From Gymnothorax reevesii (Eukaryota > Chordata > Actinopteri > Anguilliformes > Muraenidae), in the NCBI GenBank assembly GCA_029721435.1, contig CM056583.1, positions 91,009,620 through 91,073,619 of the forward strand: a stretch of 64,000 nt of DNA, written 5' to 3'. This document shows, one piece after another, positions 46,801 through 60,020 of this stretch (positions within the stretch are counted from its first letter, which is position 1; every line of letters begins with the position of its first letter). The notes beneath the pieces are model-generated. The model worked only from the letters and a program-made list of their open reading frames with translations, searched no databases and was not told the origin of the DNA. Position numbers and translations under genes: made by a program.

Positions 46801-48124
46801 TAAGTGCAAATGTCACCTTTAAATGATACACTTCTGCTGGCTTTTTATGGAATTTAGCACATTTAATATTTCTATTCTTTCTCTCCATATTTTATCTGGT
46901 GGTATTGTGCTTTTTATGCATGAAATGGATGTGATTTAATGTTATAAATCAGTTTTTAAGGCATTCTCCCGTGAAAAGTCTTGTGCGTTAATAACCACAA
47001 GCGTCGTTTTTTTTACATATTCCCATGAGATTTATACATACTCTTGGCCACTGTGGAGGATGCCGACTCCATTTCGTCGTCTGAAAATTAGGATAACAAA
47101 AATTGAACAATTACTATGCATTCAAATACATCGAGTCCACAAAAAAGAACGTGGAGGGGGGTTGCATTGCTCAGTTAACTATCACAGAGAATGAATTGCC
47201 GGTCCTCCAAGGCTGGTCAGGATGGTTATCTTCAACTGCAAACATTTTTAACAAATACAACATTAGCTAGCGGTAAGATTGGCGACTACTTAAACACAGC
47301 AAGCTAACTTTGGTTCGAAGGACAGTGTATTTTAATTCAAAACTCGATTTAGCGTTCTAACGTGTTAATTAAAAGTTCGACCCATTACTCAGCTAGTACA
47401 TGCGCATACGAAATAGAACTTTCCCGGTGGAACGTCAATTAGAAAATACAACGAAAGTCGGCGTTAATATGCTCGCCACTCGCAACGTTGGGTAAGTGAC
47501 GATGGAGAACATTGGCTTACATTACTTAATATAATTAGCTGCATACCTAGCTAGTCAAACAAGATTCAGTTCTAAGATATCATAGATAGCCAGTTAGGTA
47601 CTTCAACTAATTTCGTAACAGATGACTGTGAGGTGGGGAATGTTTTGCCAATGAGGCCATTAACTTTTTGAACGAGCCCGCGAATATTTATGCTGCCGGT
47701 AGTCGTTGGGTCCTTTCACTTTCCTGCACCGTCTCCGTGTGACAGCTGGGCTGGCCATTACGGGCACTTACGTTAATAGCGCAGCTGCCAGACCAGGTGA
47801 AAAGTTCAGGGGGCTGGTCGGATGGTGTGTGGGTTGGATTCGATAGCGCGGCTCTACCCCCCGATCACTACTGCGCCGACTCAGGCTCCAGATGTGCAAC
47901 ATGGCAGCGGCCATATCAAGGATATTTTGGCTCCATTTTTGTTGAATGGGAGTGAATGGAGACGCGTCGTCCATCTTTTATACAGTCCTTGGTTGTTACC
48001 AAATAAAGAGCTTAAAACAGACAATCTTTATGGCCAAAATGGATGCATAAGGCTTGATTTGAAAAGGAAAGATTTTGTTTGCTCATTGAAGATGTGGCAA
48101 AAAAACAAGCTACACTACATCAGC

Positions 48125-48690
48125 ACACAGAGGTGAATAACTGCTTTGGATCAGGGTAAAGTTGTATGATACACAGAGGTGAATAACTGCTTTGGATCAG
48201 GGTAAAGTTGTATGAAACACAGAGGTGAATAACTGCTTTGGATCAGGGTAAAGTTGTATGATACACAGAGGTGAATAACTGCTTTGGATCAGGGTAAAGT
48301 TGTATGATACACAGAGGTGAATAACTGCTTTGGATCAGGGTAAAGTTGTATGATACACAGAGGTGAATAACTGCTTTGGGTCAGGGTAAAGTTGTATGAA
48401 ACACAGAGGTGAATAACTGCTTTGGATCAGGGTAAAGTTGTATGATACACAGAGGTGAATAACTGCTTTGGATCAGGGTAAAGTTGTATGATACACAGAG
48501 GTGAATAACTGCTTTGGATCAGGGTAAAGTTGTATGATACACAGAGGTGAATAACTGCTTTGGATCAGGGTAAAGTTGTATGAAACACAGAGGTGAATAA
48601 CTGCTTTGGATCAGGGTAAAGTTGTATGAAACACGGAGATGAATAACTGCTTTGGGTCAGGGTAAAGTTGTATGATACACAGACGTGAAG
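48125..48690 (+). repeat. 46-bp tandem array, about 12 copies
   Basis: The unit contains ACACAGAGGTGAATAACTGC then TTTGGATCAGGGTAAAGTTG. Copies start at 48125, 48171 and so on at 46 bp, with few substitutions, which suggests recent expansion. Confidence 0.95.
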
Positions 48691-49772
48691 GACCCCTTGG
48701 GACTGGCGGGTTACAGGGATTTCTCCTGACATTTCCTCTGATCAGGAGGTTGCGCTGCTGAAGCCATGCTTTGGACTGGCTGATGCACGACAGCAGGTAT
48801 GACATCATCACTACAGTATCGAGATCCTTTATCCACTCTGGTGCGTGACCAACCGGCCCTGTAATTAATGAGCACCAGCTGGGACCAGTGCGGGTACAAG
48901 CGGAGCCAGACCATGTTCAATACATAACCATGAAGATGTAATGAATGACCTCATGTAAATAACATTGGGAAGGGGGTCATGGGGAGCGGTCTGCAGGGGT
49001 ACACAGCATCCGGTTTGAGACAGAGAGGAAACACCACACACCATTTTAAATGTCGCTGTCCTACGGACAGCATGGAGCAAACAGAGTCTGCGGTCATTTG
49101 ACCGGAAGGTTGTAGGGTCAAATCCGTCACGGGAGGTTTCTTGTTTGCCTCACTGGTACCGTTGTTAATGTTAAAAAAGCTGCATTGAATGGATGACTCT
49201 GTCAAAAGAGCCCAGCTGTGAAAGTATCTGAGAATGATTTGTCATAGTAATAAATAAAAGGAGTGTAACAATAACGATGACGTAGTAATGGCCACTGTAA
49301 AACTGCTGTGATTTATTTCCTCCTGGCTTCGGCCATTATTGAGGAGCGCAGAATCTGCTACAGCACAGCCGCTGCTATCTGAAAAAGCTGTGTAAAAAAC
49401 GTTTCCTGAGAAACTAAATTCCAAATAGATTGAAAAGCTGTGTAGTAAATTCAGTTTAATTTTCGGTAAATGAGCTTTCATTAGTTTTTATTAGCCCCAC
49501 TGTGTTTTCGTGGAAAAGCGAATTTGTATGGCCTGTTTTCATGCGGAAACATTCTAATTTTTTGAGCTTCACTGAACTTTATTCTCTGCATCATCAGAGC
49601 ATGCAGAGCAATCATTGCATCGCAGGAGTGTGTATCATGTACCTCCTGTGCAGGCAGGTTGAGGGCAGCTCATTGAGTAGATGAATACCAGGTAACCCGG
49701 TGAACTGATGCCCTCCATTTGTGGGAGACAGCACAACTGAATCTGACCGATTTCCCGGGGTTGTAGGGCAGA
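48691..49772. other. No gene recognised
   Basis: Unassigned. The 49205-49500 part is repeat-free, AT-rich and carries several ATTA/TAAT cores; it could be a conserved non-coding element but this cannot be shown from one sequence. Confidence 0.3.
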
Positions 49773-52700
49773 GCCAGCACTACTATCCTCTGCCACCCAA
49801 TAGCACACAGCCAGCACTACTACCCTCTGTCACCTAATAACACACAGCCAGCACTACCACCCTCTGTCACCTGATAACACACAGCCAGCACTACCACCCT
49901 CTGTCACCTGATAACACACAGCTAGCACAACCACCCTCTGTCACCTAATAACACACAGCCGGCACTACTACCCTCTGACACCCGATAACACACAGCCAGC
50001 ACTACCACCCTCTGTCACCTGATAACACACAGCCAGCACTACCACCCTCTGTCACCTGATAACACACAGCTAGCACTACCACCCTCTGTCACCTAATAAC
50101 ACACAGCCAGCACTATCACCCTCTGACACTTGATAACACACAGCCAGCACTACTACCCTCTGCCACCCGATAGCACACAGCCAGCACTACTACCCTCTGT
50201 CACCTGATAACACACAGCCAGCACTACCACGCTTTGTCACCTGATAACACACAGCCAGCACTACTACCCTCAGACACTTGATAGCACACAGCCAGCACTA
50301 CCACCCTGTCACCTGATAACACACAGCCAGCACTACCACCCTCTGTCACCTAATAACACACAGCCAGCACTACTACCCTCTGTCACTTGATAGCACACAG
50401 CCAGCACTACTACCCTCTGCCACCCGATAACACACATCCAGCACTACTACCCTCCATAACCCGATAGCACACAGCCAGCACTACTACCCTGTCACCCGAT
50501 AACACACAGCCAGCACTACTACCCTCTGCCACCCGATAGCACACAGCCAGCACTACTACCCTCTGTCACCTGATAGCACACAGCCAGCACTACTACCCTC
50601 TGCCATCTGATCACACACAGCCAGCACTACTACCCTCTGTCACTTGATAACACACAGCCAGCACTACTACCCTCTGCCATCCGATAGCACACAGCCAGCA
50701 CTACTACCCTCTGCCACCCGATAACACACATCCAGCACTACTACCCTCCATAACCCGATAGCACACAGCCAGCACTACTACCCTGTCACCCGATAACACA
50801 CAGCCAGCACTACTACCCTCTGCCACCCGATAGCACACAGCCAGCACTACTACCCTCTGCCACCTGATAACACACAGCCAGCACTACTACCCTCTGTCAC
50901 TTGATAACACACAGCCAGCACTACTACCCTCTGTCACCTGATAACACACAGCCAGCACTACTACCCTCTGTCACCTGATAGCACACAGCCAGCACTACTA
51001 CCCTCTGTCACCTGATAACACACAGCCAGCACTACCACCCCCTGTCACCTGATAACACACAGCCAGCACTACTCCCCTCTGTCACTTGATAACACACAGG
51101 CAGCACTACTACCCTCTGCCACCTGATAACACACAGCCAGCACTACCACCCTCTGTCACCTGATAACACACAGCCAGCACTACTACCCTCTGCCACCTGA
51201 TAACACACAGCCAGCACTACTACCCTCTGTCACCTAATAACACACAGCCAGCACTACTACCCTCTGTCTCTCGATAACACACAGCCAGCAATACTACCCT
51301 CTGTCACCTGATAACACACAGCCAGCACTACTACCCTCTGTCTCTCGATAACACACAGCTAGCACTACTACCCTCGGTCACCTGATAATACACAGCCAGC
51401 ACTACTACCCTCTGTCACCTGATAACACACAGCCAGCACTACTACCCTCTGTCACCTGATAACACACAGCCAGCACTACCACCCTCTGTCACCTGATAAC
51501 ACACAGCTAGCACTACCACCCTCTGTCACCTAATAACACACAGCCAGCACTACCACCCCCTGACACTTGATCACACACAGCCAGCACTACTACCCTCTCC
51601 CACCTGATAACACACAGCCAGCACTACCACCCTCTGTCACCTAATAACACACAGCCAGCACTACTACCCTCTGTCACCCGATAGCACACAGCCAGCACTA
51701 CTACCCTCTGCCACCTGATAACACACAGCCAGTACTACTACCCTCTGTCACCTGATAACACACAGCCAGCACTACCACCCTCTGTCACCTGATAACACAC
51801 AGCCAGCACTACCACCCTCTGTCACCTCATAACACACAGCCAGCACTACTACCCTCTGTCACCTGATAGCACACAGCCAGTACTACTACCCTCTGTCACC
51901 TGATAACACACAGCCAGCACTACTACCCTCTGTCTCTCGATAACACACAGCCAGCACTACTACCCTCTGTCTCTCGATAACACACAGCCAGCACTACTAC
52001 CCTCTGTCACCTGATAACACACAGCCAGCACTACCACCCTCTGTCACCTAATAACACACAGCCAGCACTACTACCCTCTGTCACTTGATAGCACACAGCC
52101 AGCACTACTACCCTCTGCCACCCGATAACACACATCCAGCACTACTACCCTCTGTCACCTGATAACACACAGCCAGCACTACTACCCTCTGTCACTCGAT
52201 AACACACAGCCAGCACTACTACCCTCTGTCTCTCGATAACACACAGCCAGCACTACCACCCTCTGTCACCTGATAACACACAGCCAGCACTACTACCCTC
52301 TGTCACCTGATAACACACAGCCAGCACTACTACCCTCTGTCACTTGATAACACAGCCAGCACTACTACCCTCTGCCACCTGATAACACACAGCCAGCACT
52401 ACCACCCTCTTTCACTTGATAACACACAGCCAGCACTACTACCCTCTGTCACCTGATAACACACAGCCCGCACTACTTCCCTCTGTCACTTGATAACACA
52501 CAGCCAGCACTACTACCCTCTGTCACCTGATAACACACAGCCAGCACTACCACCCTCTGTCACCTGATAACACACAGCCAGCACTACTTCCCTCTGCCAC
52601 CTGATAACAAACAGCCAGCACTACTACCCTCTGTCACCTAATAACACACAGCCAGCACTACTACCCTCTGTCTCTGGATACCACACAGCCAGCAATACTA

Positions 52701-54643
52701 CCCTCTGTCACCTGATAACACAGAGCCAGTACTACTACCCTCCGTCTCTCGATAACACACAGCCAGCACTACTACCCTCTGTCACCTGATAATACACAGC
52801 CAGCACTACTACCCTCTGTCACCCGATAGCACACAGCCAGCACTACTACCCTCTGCCACCTGATAACACACAGCCAGTACTACTACCCTCTGTCACCTGA
52901 TAACACACAGCCAGCACTACTACCCTCTGTCTCTCGATAACACACAGCCAGCAATACTACCCTCTGTCACCTGATAACACACAGCCAGCACTACCACCCT
53001 CTGTCACCTGATAACACACAGCTAGCACTACCACCCTCTGTCACCTAACAACACACAGCCAGCACTACCACCCCGTGACCCTTGATAACACACAGGCAGC
53101 ACTACTACCCTCTGCCACCTGATAACACACAGCCAGCACTACTACCCTCTGTCACCTAATAACACACAGCCAGCACTACTACCCTCTGTCACCCGATAGC
53201 ACACAGCCAGCACTACTACCCTCTGCCACCTGATAACACACAGCCAGCACTACTACCCTCTGTCACCTGATAACACACAGCCAGCACTACTACCATCTGT
53301 CACTTGATAACACAGCCAGCACTACTACCCTCTGCCACCTGATAACACACAGCCAGCACTACCACCCTCTTTCACTTGATAACACACAGTCAGCACTACT
53401 ACCCTCTGTCACTTGACAACACACAGCCAGCACTACTACCCTCTGTCACTTGATAACACACAGCCAGCACTACTACCCTCTGCTACCTGATAACATACAG
53501 CCAGCACTACCACTCTCTGTCACCTGATAACACACAGCCAGCACTACTTCCCTCTGCCACCTGATAACACACAGCCAGCACTACTACCCTCTGTCACCTA
53601 ATAACACACAGCCAGCACTACTACCCTCTGTCTCTCGATAACACACAGCCAGCAATACTACCCTCTGTCACCTGATAACACACAGCCAGCACTACTACCA
53701 TCTGTCTCTCGATAACACACAGCCAGCACTACTACCCTCTGTCACCTGATAATACACAGCCAGCACTACTACCCTCTGTCACCCGATAGCACACAGCCAG
53801 CACTACTACCCTCTGCCACCTGATAACACACAGCCAGTACTACTACCCTCTGTCACCTGATAACACACAGCCAGCACTACTACCCTCTGTCTCTCGATAA
53901 CACACAGCCAGCAATACTACCCTCTGTCACCTGATAACACACAGCCAGCACTACCACCCTCTGTCACCTGATAACACACAGCTAGCACTACCACCCTCTG
54001 TCACCTAATAACACACAGCCAGCACTACCACCCCCTGACACTTGATAACACACAGCCAGCACTACTACCCTCTGCCACCTGATAACACACAGCCAGCACT
54101 ACCACCCTCTGTCACCTAATAACACACAGCCAGCACTACTACCCTCTGTCACCTGATAGCACACAGCCAGTACTACTACCCTCTGTCACCTGATAACACA
54201 CAGCCAGCACTCCTACCCTCTGTCTCTCGATAACACACGGCCAGCACTACTACCCTCTGTCTCTCGATAACACACAGCCAGCACTACTACCCTCTGTCAC
54301 CTGATAATACACAGCCAGCACTACCACCCTCTGTCACCTAATAACACACAGCCAGCACTACTACCCTCTGTCACCTAATAACACACAGCCAGCACTACTA
54401 CCCTCTGTCACCTGATAGCACACAGCCAGCACTACTACCCTCTGTCACCTGATAACACACAGCCAGCACTACTACCCTCTGTCTCTCGATAACACACAGC
54501 CAGCACTACTACCCTCTGTCTCTCGATAACACACAGCCAGCACTACCACCCCCTGTCACCTGATAACACACAGCCAGCACTACTACCCTCTGCCACCCGA
54601 TAACACACAGCCAGCACTACCGCCCTGTCACCTGATAATACAC
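49773..54643 (+). repeat. 37-bp satellite array, about 132 copies, with 960-bp higher-order repeat
   Basis: The unit is CACTACTACCCTCTGTCACC followed by TGATAACACACAGCCAG, with variants in the CTCTGTCACC and GATAACAC parts. The block at 52560-53060 recurs at 53520-54020, offset 960 bp (26 monomers, one of them shortened by 2 bp). A local 294-bp (8-unit) duplication is marked by ACACATCCAG at 50432 and 50726. Some units are 35 bp through loss of CT. Stops are present in all frames. Confidence 0.97.
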
Positions 54644-55176
54644 TGGGAATGTCAATACACTGAAAGCCAGTGTTTCACCATCAAAATCTCTCGAAACCAA
54701 TCTGAATGCCCTAAAACGTCAGAAAGTCACAGCATTTGCTTGTTTTCCCCTCAGAAACGAACTACTTTAATGGCTCACTTCACATGTTACGTTACATAAG
54801 TATGCATTTGACGGATCAGTATGCATACCTCAGATTTTTTTGTTTCAAAAATTACTTTTACCATGAAGTTCCCTTTCGCAGCCAATACTTTGAACTTACA
54901 CAGTAAAGTGCTGATGTGTTTTACTGAACGAAAAACAGCAGAGCTGTAAGGAGGCCAAGGGAGTCTCCACTGTGTGGTCTCTAAACCACAGTTACAGATG
55001 GTCACTCCCATTTATCTGAGTGCTGATTAGCACTTAGCAACATGTGTCTGGTTAACAAATTATGCTACCATGTTCCAAAAAAAAAAAATAAAGCCACAAC
55101 CCAAAAAGGGGTATTCAATGTCAGAGCTTTGACAGGGACACACAGATACTTAGTAGGACGGACACAAACAGTACTA
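54644..55176. other. No gene recognised
   Basis: Unassigned flank between the satellite and a Tc1 element. Confidence 0.4.
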
Positions 55177-55872
55177 CAGCGCCCTCCATAACTATTGGCA
55201 CCCCTGGTTAAGATGTGTTCTTTAGCTTCTAACCCCAAGATGCTACCATTTGTTGCAATTCTTTTACATTGAGCTTTGGAGAACTTTTTTTTTCTCTTAC
55301 CATCCTCCTCACTGTGCGTGGTGGCAAAATAACCTTTTTCCAGTTGTTTTAAACTTCTAATGCTTCCACTTACAGTAGATATGGGCAGGTGCAGGTGAGT
55401 GGCTATTTTCTTGTCGTCATTGCCTGACTTGTGAAGGTCGACACACATCTGCCTTACTTGAATGGCGTGTTTCTTTGTCTTTCCCATGTTGAGGAGTGGA
55501 TAAGAGAAATGGCCTCCGTGTCACCTCATATTTATACCCCAGGGAAACAGGAAGTGATGATTTACAAATTAAATGTTCCTAGATACTCTAATCAACTTTG
55601 TAAACTACTGTAAAAATGACAGAAATACCTCAATTACAATTAATTCCTAGGAATTGTTAGGGGTGCCAATAATTGTAGAACAGGTGATTTTTTGGAAAAA
55701 TAATTATTTCATAGTCAGGGATTCTTTTTTTCCCTTAAAATTCACTTGAGTTGAATGTTACATTTTTCTACAATTTTGAGTGTAAGAGTATGCTTCTGCA
55801 ATAAAAATTGAATTTATTTCAAGGCTTTTAACACATCCTAAACAGGGGTACCAATAATTATTGAGGGCACTG
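55177..55872 (-). mobile_element. Internally deleted Tc1/mariner element
   Basis: TA at 55175-55176 and 55873-55874 flank ends CAGCGCCCTCCATAACTATT and (reverse complement of the right end) CAGTGCCCTCAATAATTATT, both followed by GG(C/T)ACCCCTG. At about 0.7 kb it is less than half the usual length; the catalytic part of the gene is gone. Confidence 0.85.
55190..55487 (-). pseudogene. N-terminal part of a Tc1-type transposase
   Basis: MGKTKKHAIQVRQMCVDLHK then SGNDDKKIATHLHLPISTVS is a clear Tc1 start with paired-like helix-turn-helix. After about 75 residues the frame runs through a deletion into the terminal repeat. Only DNA-binding sequence remains. Confidence 0.8.
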
Positions 55873-55976
55873 TATATCCTGAGAAATCACCACAGAATTG
55901 AATCTGACAAAAGCAGTATGTTGTGCAATTCACGAAGTATTATGTAATGGTAGTTCTCCTATATTTTGTCCATCCC

Positions 55977-56057
<81 letters not shown>

Positions 56058-56060
56058 AGT
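55977..56060. repeat. (AT)n microsatellite followed by a T-run
   Basis: About 30 TA dinucleotides, then about 20 T. Confidence 0.95.
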
Positions 56061-56880
56061 TAATTAATTTTTTTTTATTAATTTATTTTTTTTTAAATAG
56101 TCACAAACAGGAATTCCAAGGGGAGGCCAAGTATGACCAGACAATTTTTAGGGAAAGAAATCATTTAATTTGGGTACAAGACAAAGGGCTCAGAAAGAAC
56201 TGAATTGGCTTCTTTGATGGCTTTCCGTGCGCAGTAGGAAACATATGCTGCTCTTTTATTTTTATTTGTTCAAATGAAAATTATGAGTTAACCGCCACAA
56301 TTTGATTAGCCATAAAGCCCTTTGATTTACTGGTGGGACGTACGGAGAGTGCATACTCCAGAAAGTACCCCACTAATTCCTGCACCGTTTCCTAACTTTG
56401 ACAGAAAATGTTTTTAAAATAGAGCAGAATTTAAGACTTTATGAACTTATGCTATAGCTGGGATTCCCAAAAGATTCACATTCAACATTCTTCAGCCATT
56501 TCAACATGTTGTCTGAGCTACTCCTCTTCAGCAGGCTCTACCTTTTATTTATTTAATCCTGAAATGACACTGCAGTTTGGGCTGTTAATCACCCATTCAT
56601 CCTTAATGAACAGAAAGGACTGACACAGAAACTGCACTGTTTGTCAAAAAATCTCAAGCTGCAATCAAGCTTTCCATAATCTTAAATGTACAAGGTGTAC
56701 TGGGCCCTTTGCTTTTATGGTTAAGGTCCAGAGAGGAGTCACTGGAAACACAGAATTATTCAGAGGAGTCACCTTTATTCTATGGACGTGCATTTCTATC
56801 CTGAGAAAAACTAGGCTTATGCCATCGGAGGCGACGTATATCCCCGAATGCTCCAATCCTCCAATTCCCCAATCCTTGAA
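56061..56880. other. No gene recognised
   Basis: AT-rich unassigned sequence. Confidence 0.4.
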
Positions 56881-56899
56881 TAAACCTTGAATAGACTTT

Positions 56900-57430
56900 C
56901 ATTTGAACTTAATTTCAGGTCAATCGGACAAATGCTTCTGAAGATATGGCCAAAATGGTAATTTTCCATCACAAAGCGCCACCTCGTGGCAAAATATTGA
57001 ACCATACAGGTATGATGTCATCACGTGACACATTGTGAGGTCATGACCTTGCAGTTGCACATAGTTTCATGTCAATTGGACGAATGGTTCCTAAGATATG
57101 GCAAAAATGGTGAATTTTATGTGACAAAGCTCCACCTTCTGTCAAAATTTTGAGTCAAACAGGTATAATGTCATCGTGGGACACATCCTCAGGTCATGAC
57201 CTTTCATTTGCACTTGAGGTGAATCGGACAAATATTTCCAGAGGTATGATAAAAACAGTGATTTTTTCAGTTTTTGGCCCCTGCTGGCCAATCTAGAAAT
57301 TGTAAATTGTCCAAAATCGAATCAGTTCTTCCTCTCTATGATACTTAGATAGATAATATTACTGAAGTTATTCCGTTAATACGTTGGGCGGCGGTCAGAC
57401 CAAAAACCCAAAAAAAGCCATTCGGCGTTC
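56900..57430 (+). repeat. Diverged block of about 149 bp, about three copies
   Basis: TCAATCGGACAAATGCTTCT, TCAATTGGACGAATGGTTCC and TGAATCGGACAAATATTTCC occur at about 56920, 57070 and 57220, each followed by an AAGATATGGC-like sequence. Similar in style to the block at 28.1-28.9 kb but different in sequence. It probably lies inside a dispersed fish transposon. Confidence 0.6.
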
Positions 57431-57592
57431 AGGGATATAATTACCATTCATCAGGGGCCCCTGAATGGTGAAAAGAGAAGGGAAATGATGTCAGTGGTGT
57501 GTTACGGGCTTCAGTCACCAAGACCTCTTCCCAAACGAACACCTATGGGATCTTAAAGGAGGCTCTGCACTCTGTGTAAAATCATTTGGTTT

Positions 57593-58800
57593 TTTTCCTG
57601 TTATCCTATTATTAGAGCTGCTGGGGGAGGTTTGTGCTCTCTGAGTGTGTTATGATTCTGTCATGTTGTGCTCATGTTTTGAGTCTAGTTCCATGCCATG
57701 TTTTTGTTAATACCATGTTTTGTATTTCTGCCAGTATCCACATTTCTGTTGTCTTTCCGGTCCATGTTTTTGCTCTTGCCCTGCACTGCACTTTGTCTCC
57801 CCCGTCTGGTCTTGTGTTGAGCTGCTGCTCTTTCCCCAAGTACTGCGTGTCACATGTTTAGGTGATGTCATGGTTTCTGGGTTTGCAACCATTCCTTCAA
57901 TCTTGTTTGCTTCCTTCCCCTTGCTTTTGTATATTACTAACCAATACTAACAGTTTGTTGATTTTGTTAAAGTTACTAACCTAGACCAATATTGTATATA
58001 ATACTAACTTACTAATGAGCACTAGGGATTGTATAGCTGCACCTTACTAATTGATTAACAAGCTCTCAGCACTAACCCTGTTCTAGTCTCCGCCTCTTGC
58101 CTTCACCTAATCTTCTCTGCTGCGTTTCAGCGGATCCTCCGCACCTGCTCAACACTGTTCTTCCTCTCATTATCTGAGCACGTGAGAAATCCCTAACTGG
58201 AGCTGTATTTTTTGTCAATTGGGTGTCTCGTGATCCCTGTCTGCGTTTTGGCTTTTGCCTATTTCATGTGATTTGGTTCTTCCTCGTGTTTCCTCTTTTG
58301 AAATTAGTCTGATTCTCTGCACCTGATTCCTGTATAGCATGTGACTTCCCCTATGTGTATTTTAGCAGTCTTCTCACAGCAGTTTCTTGTCAGAACGTTT
58401 CTCTTGGTTTACCTGTGCCACGCTTGTTTTCGCCTCGTATTCTTTGTGATTCTTTTCTGACTGGACCGTCCCTGATTTTCGATTTTTGGCTTTGTTTTGG
58501 AATTCTGTCTGCATCTGTTTATCAAACCCTTTTTCTGCCTGACTGCGAATACTGTGATTGCTGCCCTGGTTTAAGACTCAGATTCTGCCCCACAGGATTG
58601 TGATTTTTGGATTGTGGACTTTGTACTGTTGCCTTCTGCCCTGCGGGGGTTTGCCCCCTCGCTTAAAATCCCATCTTCTGCATTGCTTGGTACTCGCGAC
58701 TGGTTCCTGAGCGTATCATCACTGAGTGCCGTCTGGTTTATTCGTGTTATCCTGTTATTAGTGCTACTGGGGGAGGTTTGTGCTCTCTGAGTGCCCTCTG
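57593..58800. repeat. T-rich segment bounded by 50-bp direct repeats
   Basis: CTGGGGGAGGTTTGTGCTCT and its neighbours occur at 57593-57645 and 58747-58797 with few differences, about 1.15 kb apart. The enclosed 1.1 kb is T-rich without coding signal on the plus strand. It could be a retroelement fragment or a simple duplication. Confidence 0.4.
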
Positions 58801-59247
58801 GTTTTTTCCTGTTATCCCGTCTTTGCCGCTGTGTTTGACATAGCAGAAGCATGTTCTGTCGAGATGTTGTTGCACAGTAAATCTCCCATCCATGTTTCCG
58901 GGGGCTGTGATGTGAGCGTCTGCTGGGGGGTGGGTGTTGGGAAGGGAAGGGGGCTGGGGGGCAGCAGAGGCGGGGGACCTCAAGTCGTATCCATAGTCAG
59001 CTGTCATCGCCTGGGCTTTCCCAGACACATGCTCCCAATTAGCCAGGCTTCTTAATGTAAATGCTTTATAAATTATCCCCCATTGCCACAGGATTAGCTG
59101 CTCATAAAGGGAGTCAGCATCTCAATAAACAGCCTGGTTGGGAGAGGAGGGGACAAATTAGAGAAAGAGTGATTGAGAGAGACAGTATGAATGTTGAGGA
59201 GAATTTTATGGGTGGACAGTATAGATTGTGTGGGATACTACAGGGTG
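58801..59247. other. No gene recognised
   Basis: Unassigned. The piece 59040-59130 is repeat-free, with ATTATCCCCCATTGCCACAG. Confidence 0.3.
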
Positions 59248-59272
59248 GGGGTGGGGGGGGGGGGGGGGGGGG
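59248..59272. repeat. Poly-G tract
   Basis: A run of more than 20 G broken once by T. A similar run lies at about 32270-32284. Confidence 0.95.
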
Positions 59273-59383
59273 ATAGATTACGGAAACAGAGATTATGACG
59301 GGGAGGTTAGAACAAAGAGTGGGGTTTAATACCGGAGCACTGGAGGGGAGCTATGGAGGACTGAAGAAATACAAATATCACAA

Positions 59384-59386
<3 letters not shown>

Positions 59387-59423
<37 letters not shown>

Positions 59424-59467
59424 CTGGATGCGTATGTGTGTGTGTGTGTGTGTGTGTGCCTGGATGC

Positions 59468-59505
<38 letters not shown>

Positions 59506-59960
59506 CTGGATGCGTATGTGTGTGTGTGTGTGCGTGTGTGTGTATGTGTGCATGTGGGTGTGCGTGCATGTGTGTATATGAGTGTGTGTATGTGCGTGTG
59601 TGTGTGTGTGTCTGGGTGCATCTGTGTGTGTCTGAGTGAGTGCGTGTGTGTCTGGGTGTGTGTGTCTGTGTGCGTATGTGTGTGTGAGTGCGTGGGCGTG
59701 CATATGTATGTGTCTATGTTTTTGAGAGTGTGTGTGAGTGCATATGTGTGTGCACGTGTGCGTTTGTGTGCGTGTGTGTGTGTGTGTGAGTGGGTTCGTG
59801 TAAATATGTGCGTGTTTATGTGTGTGTATGTTTGTGTGTGTTATTGTGACCGTATGTGTGTGTGTGTGTGTGTGTGCGTGTATGTGCGTGCACGCGCCTG
59901 TGAGTGGTTGCGTGTGTGTGTGTGTGTATGTTTGTGTCTGCGTACATGCGCATATATGTC
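59387..59960. repeat. Compound TG microsatellite
   Basis: Long (TG)n with interspersed CCTGGATGCGTA blocks at about 59422, 59459 and 59506. Cys/Val frames on plus and His/Thr frames on minus are by-products. Confidence 0.95.
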
Positions 59961-60020
59961 TGTGTGCTGAGTTGTGTGATTTAGATTTTCCAATAATCAA
60001 AAGTGGTGAAAGCAAACTGG

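Larger units (their letters stand above)
38117..47991. mobile_element. 9.9-kb composite DNA transposon (P- or hAT-type) with perfect 8-bp TSD
   Basis: Left end CAGGGACTGTATAAAAGATG, right end (reverse complement) CAAGGACTGTATAAAAGATG; the TIR extends about 36 bp through GGACG...GTCTCC. The TSD GTTGTTAC is perfect at 38109-38116 and 47992-47999. Without the inserted Harbinger element it is about 4.9 kb, the size of an autonomous element. An 8-bp TSD with CA termini fits both hAT and P superfamilies. The THAP-like exon at 43581 favours P, but no transposase core was recognised. The SGNH pseudogene at 46.3-46.8 kb may be cargo or a further insertion. Confidence 0.75.
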
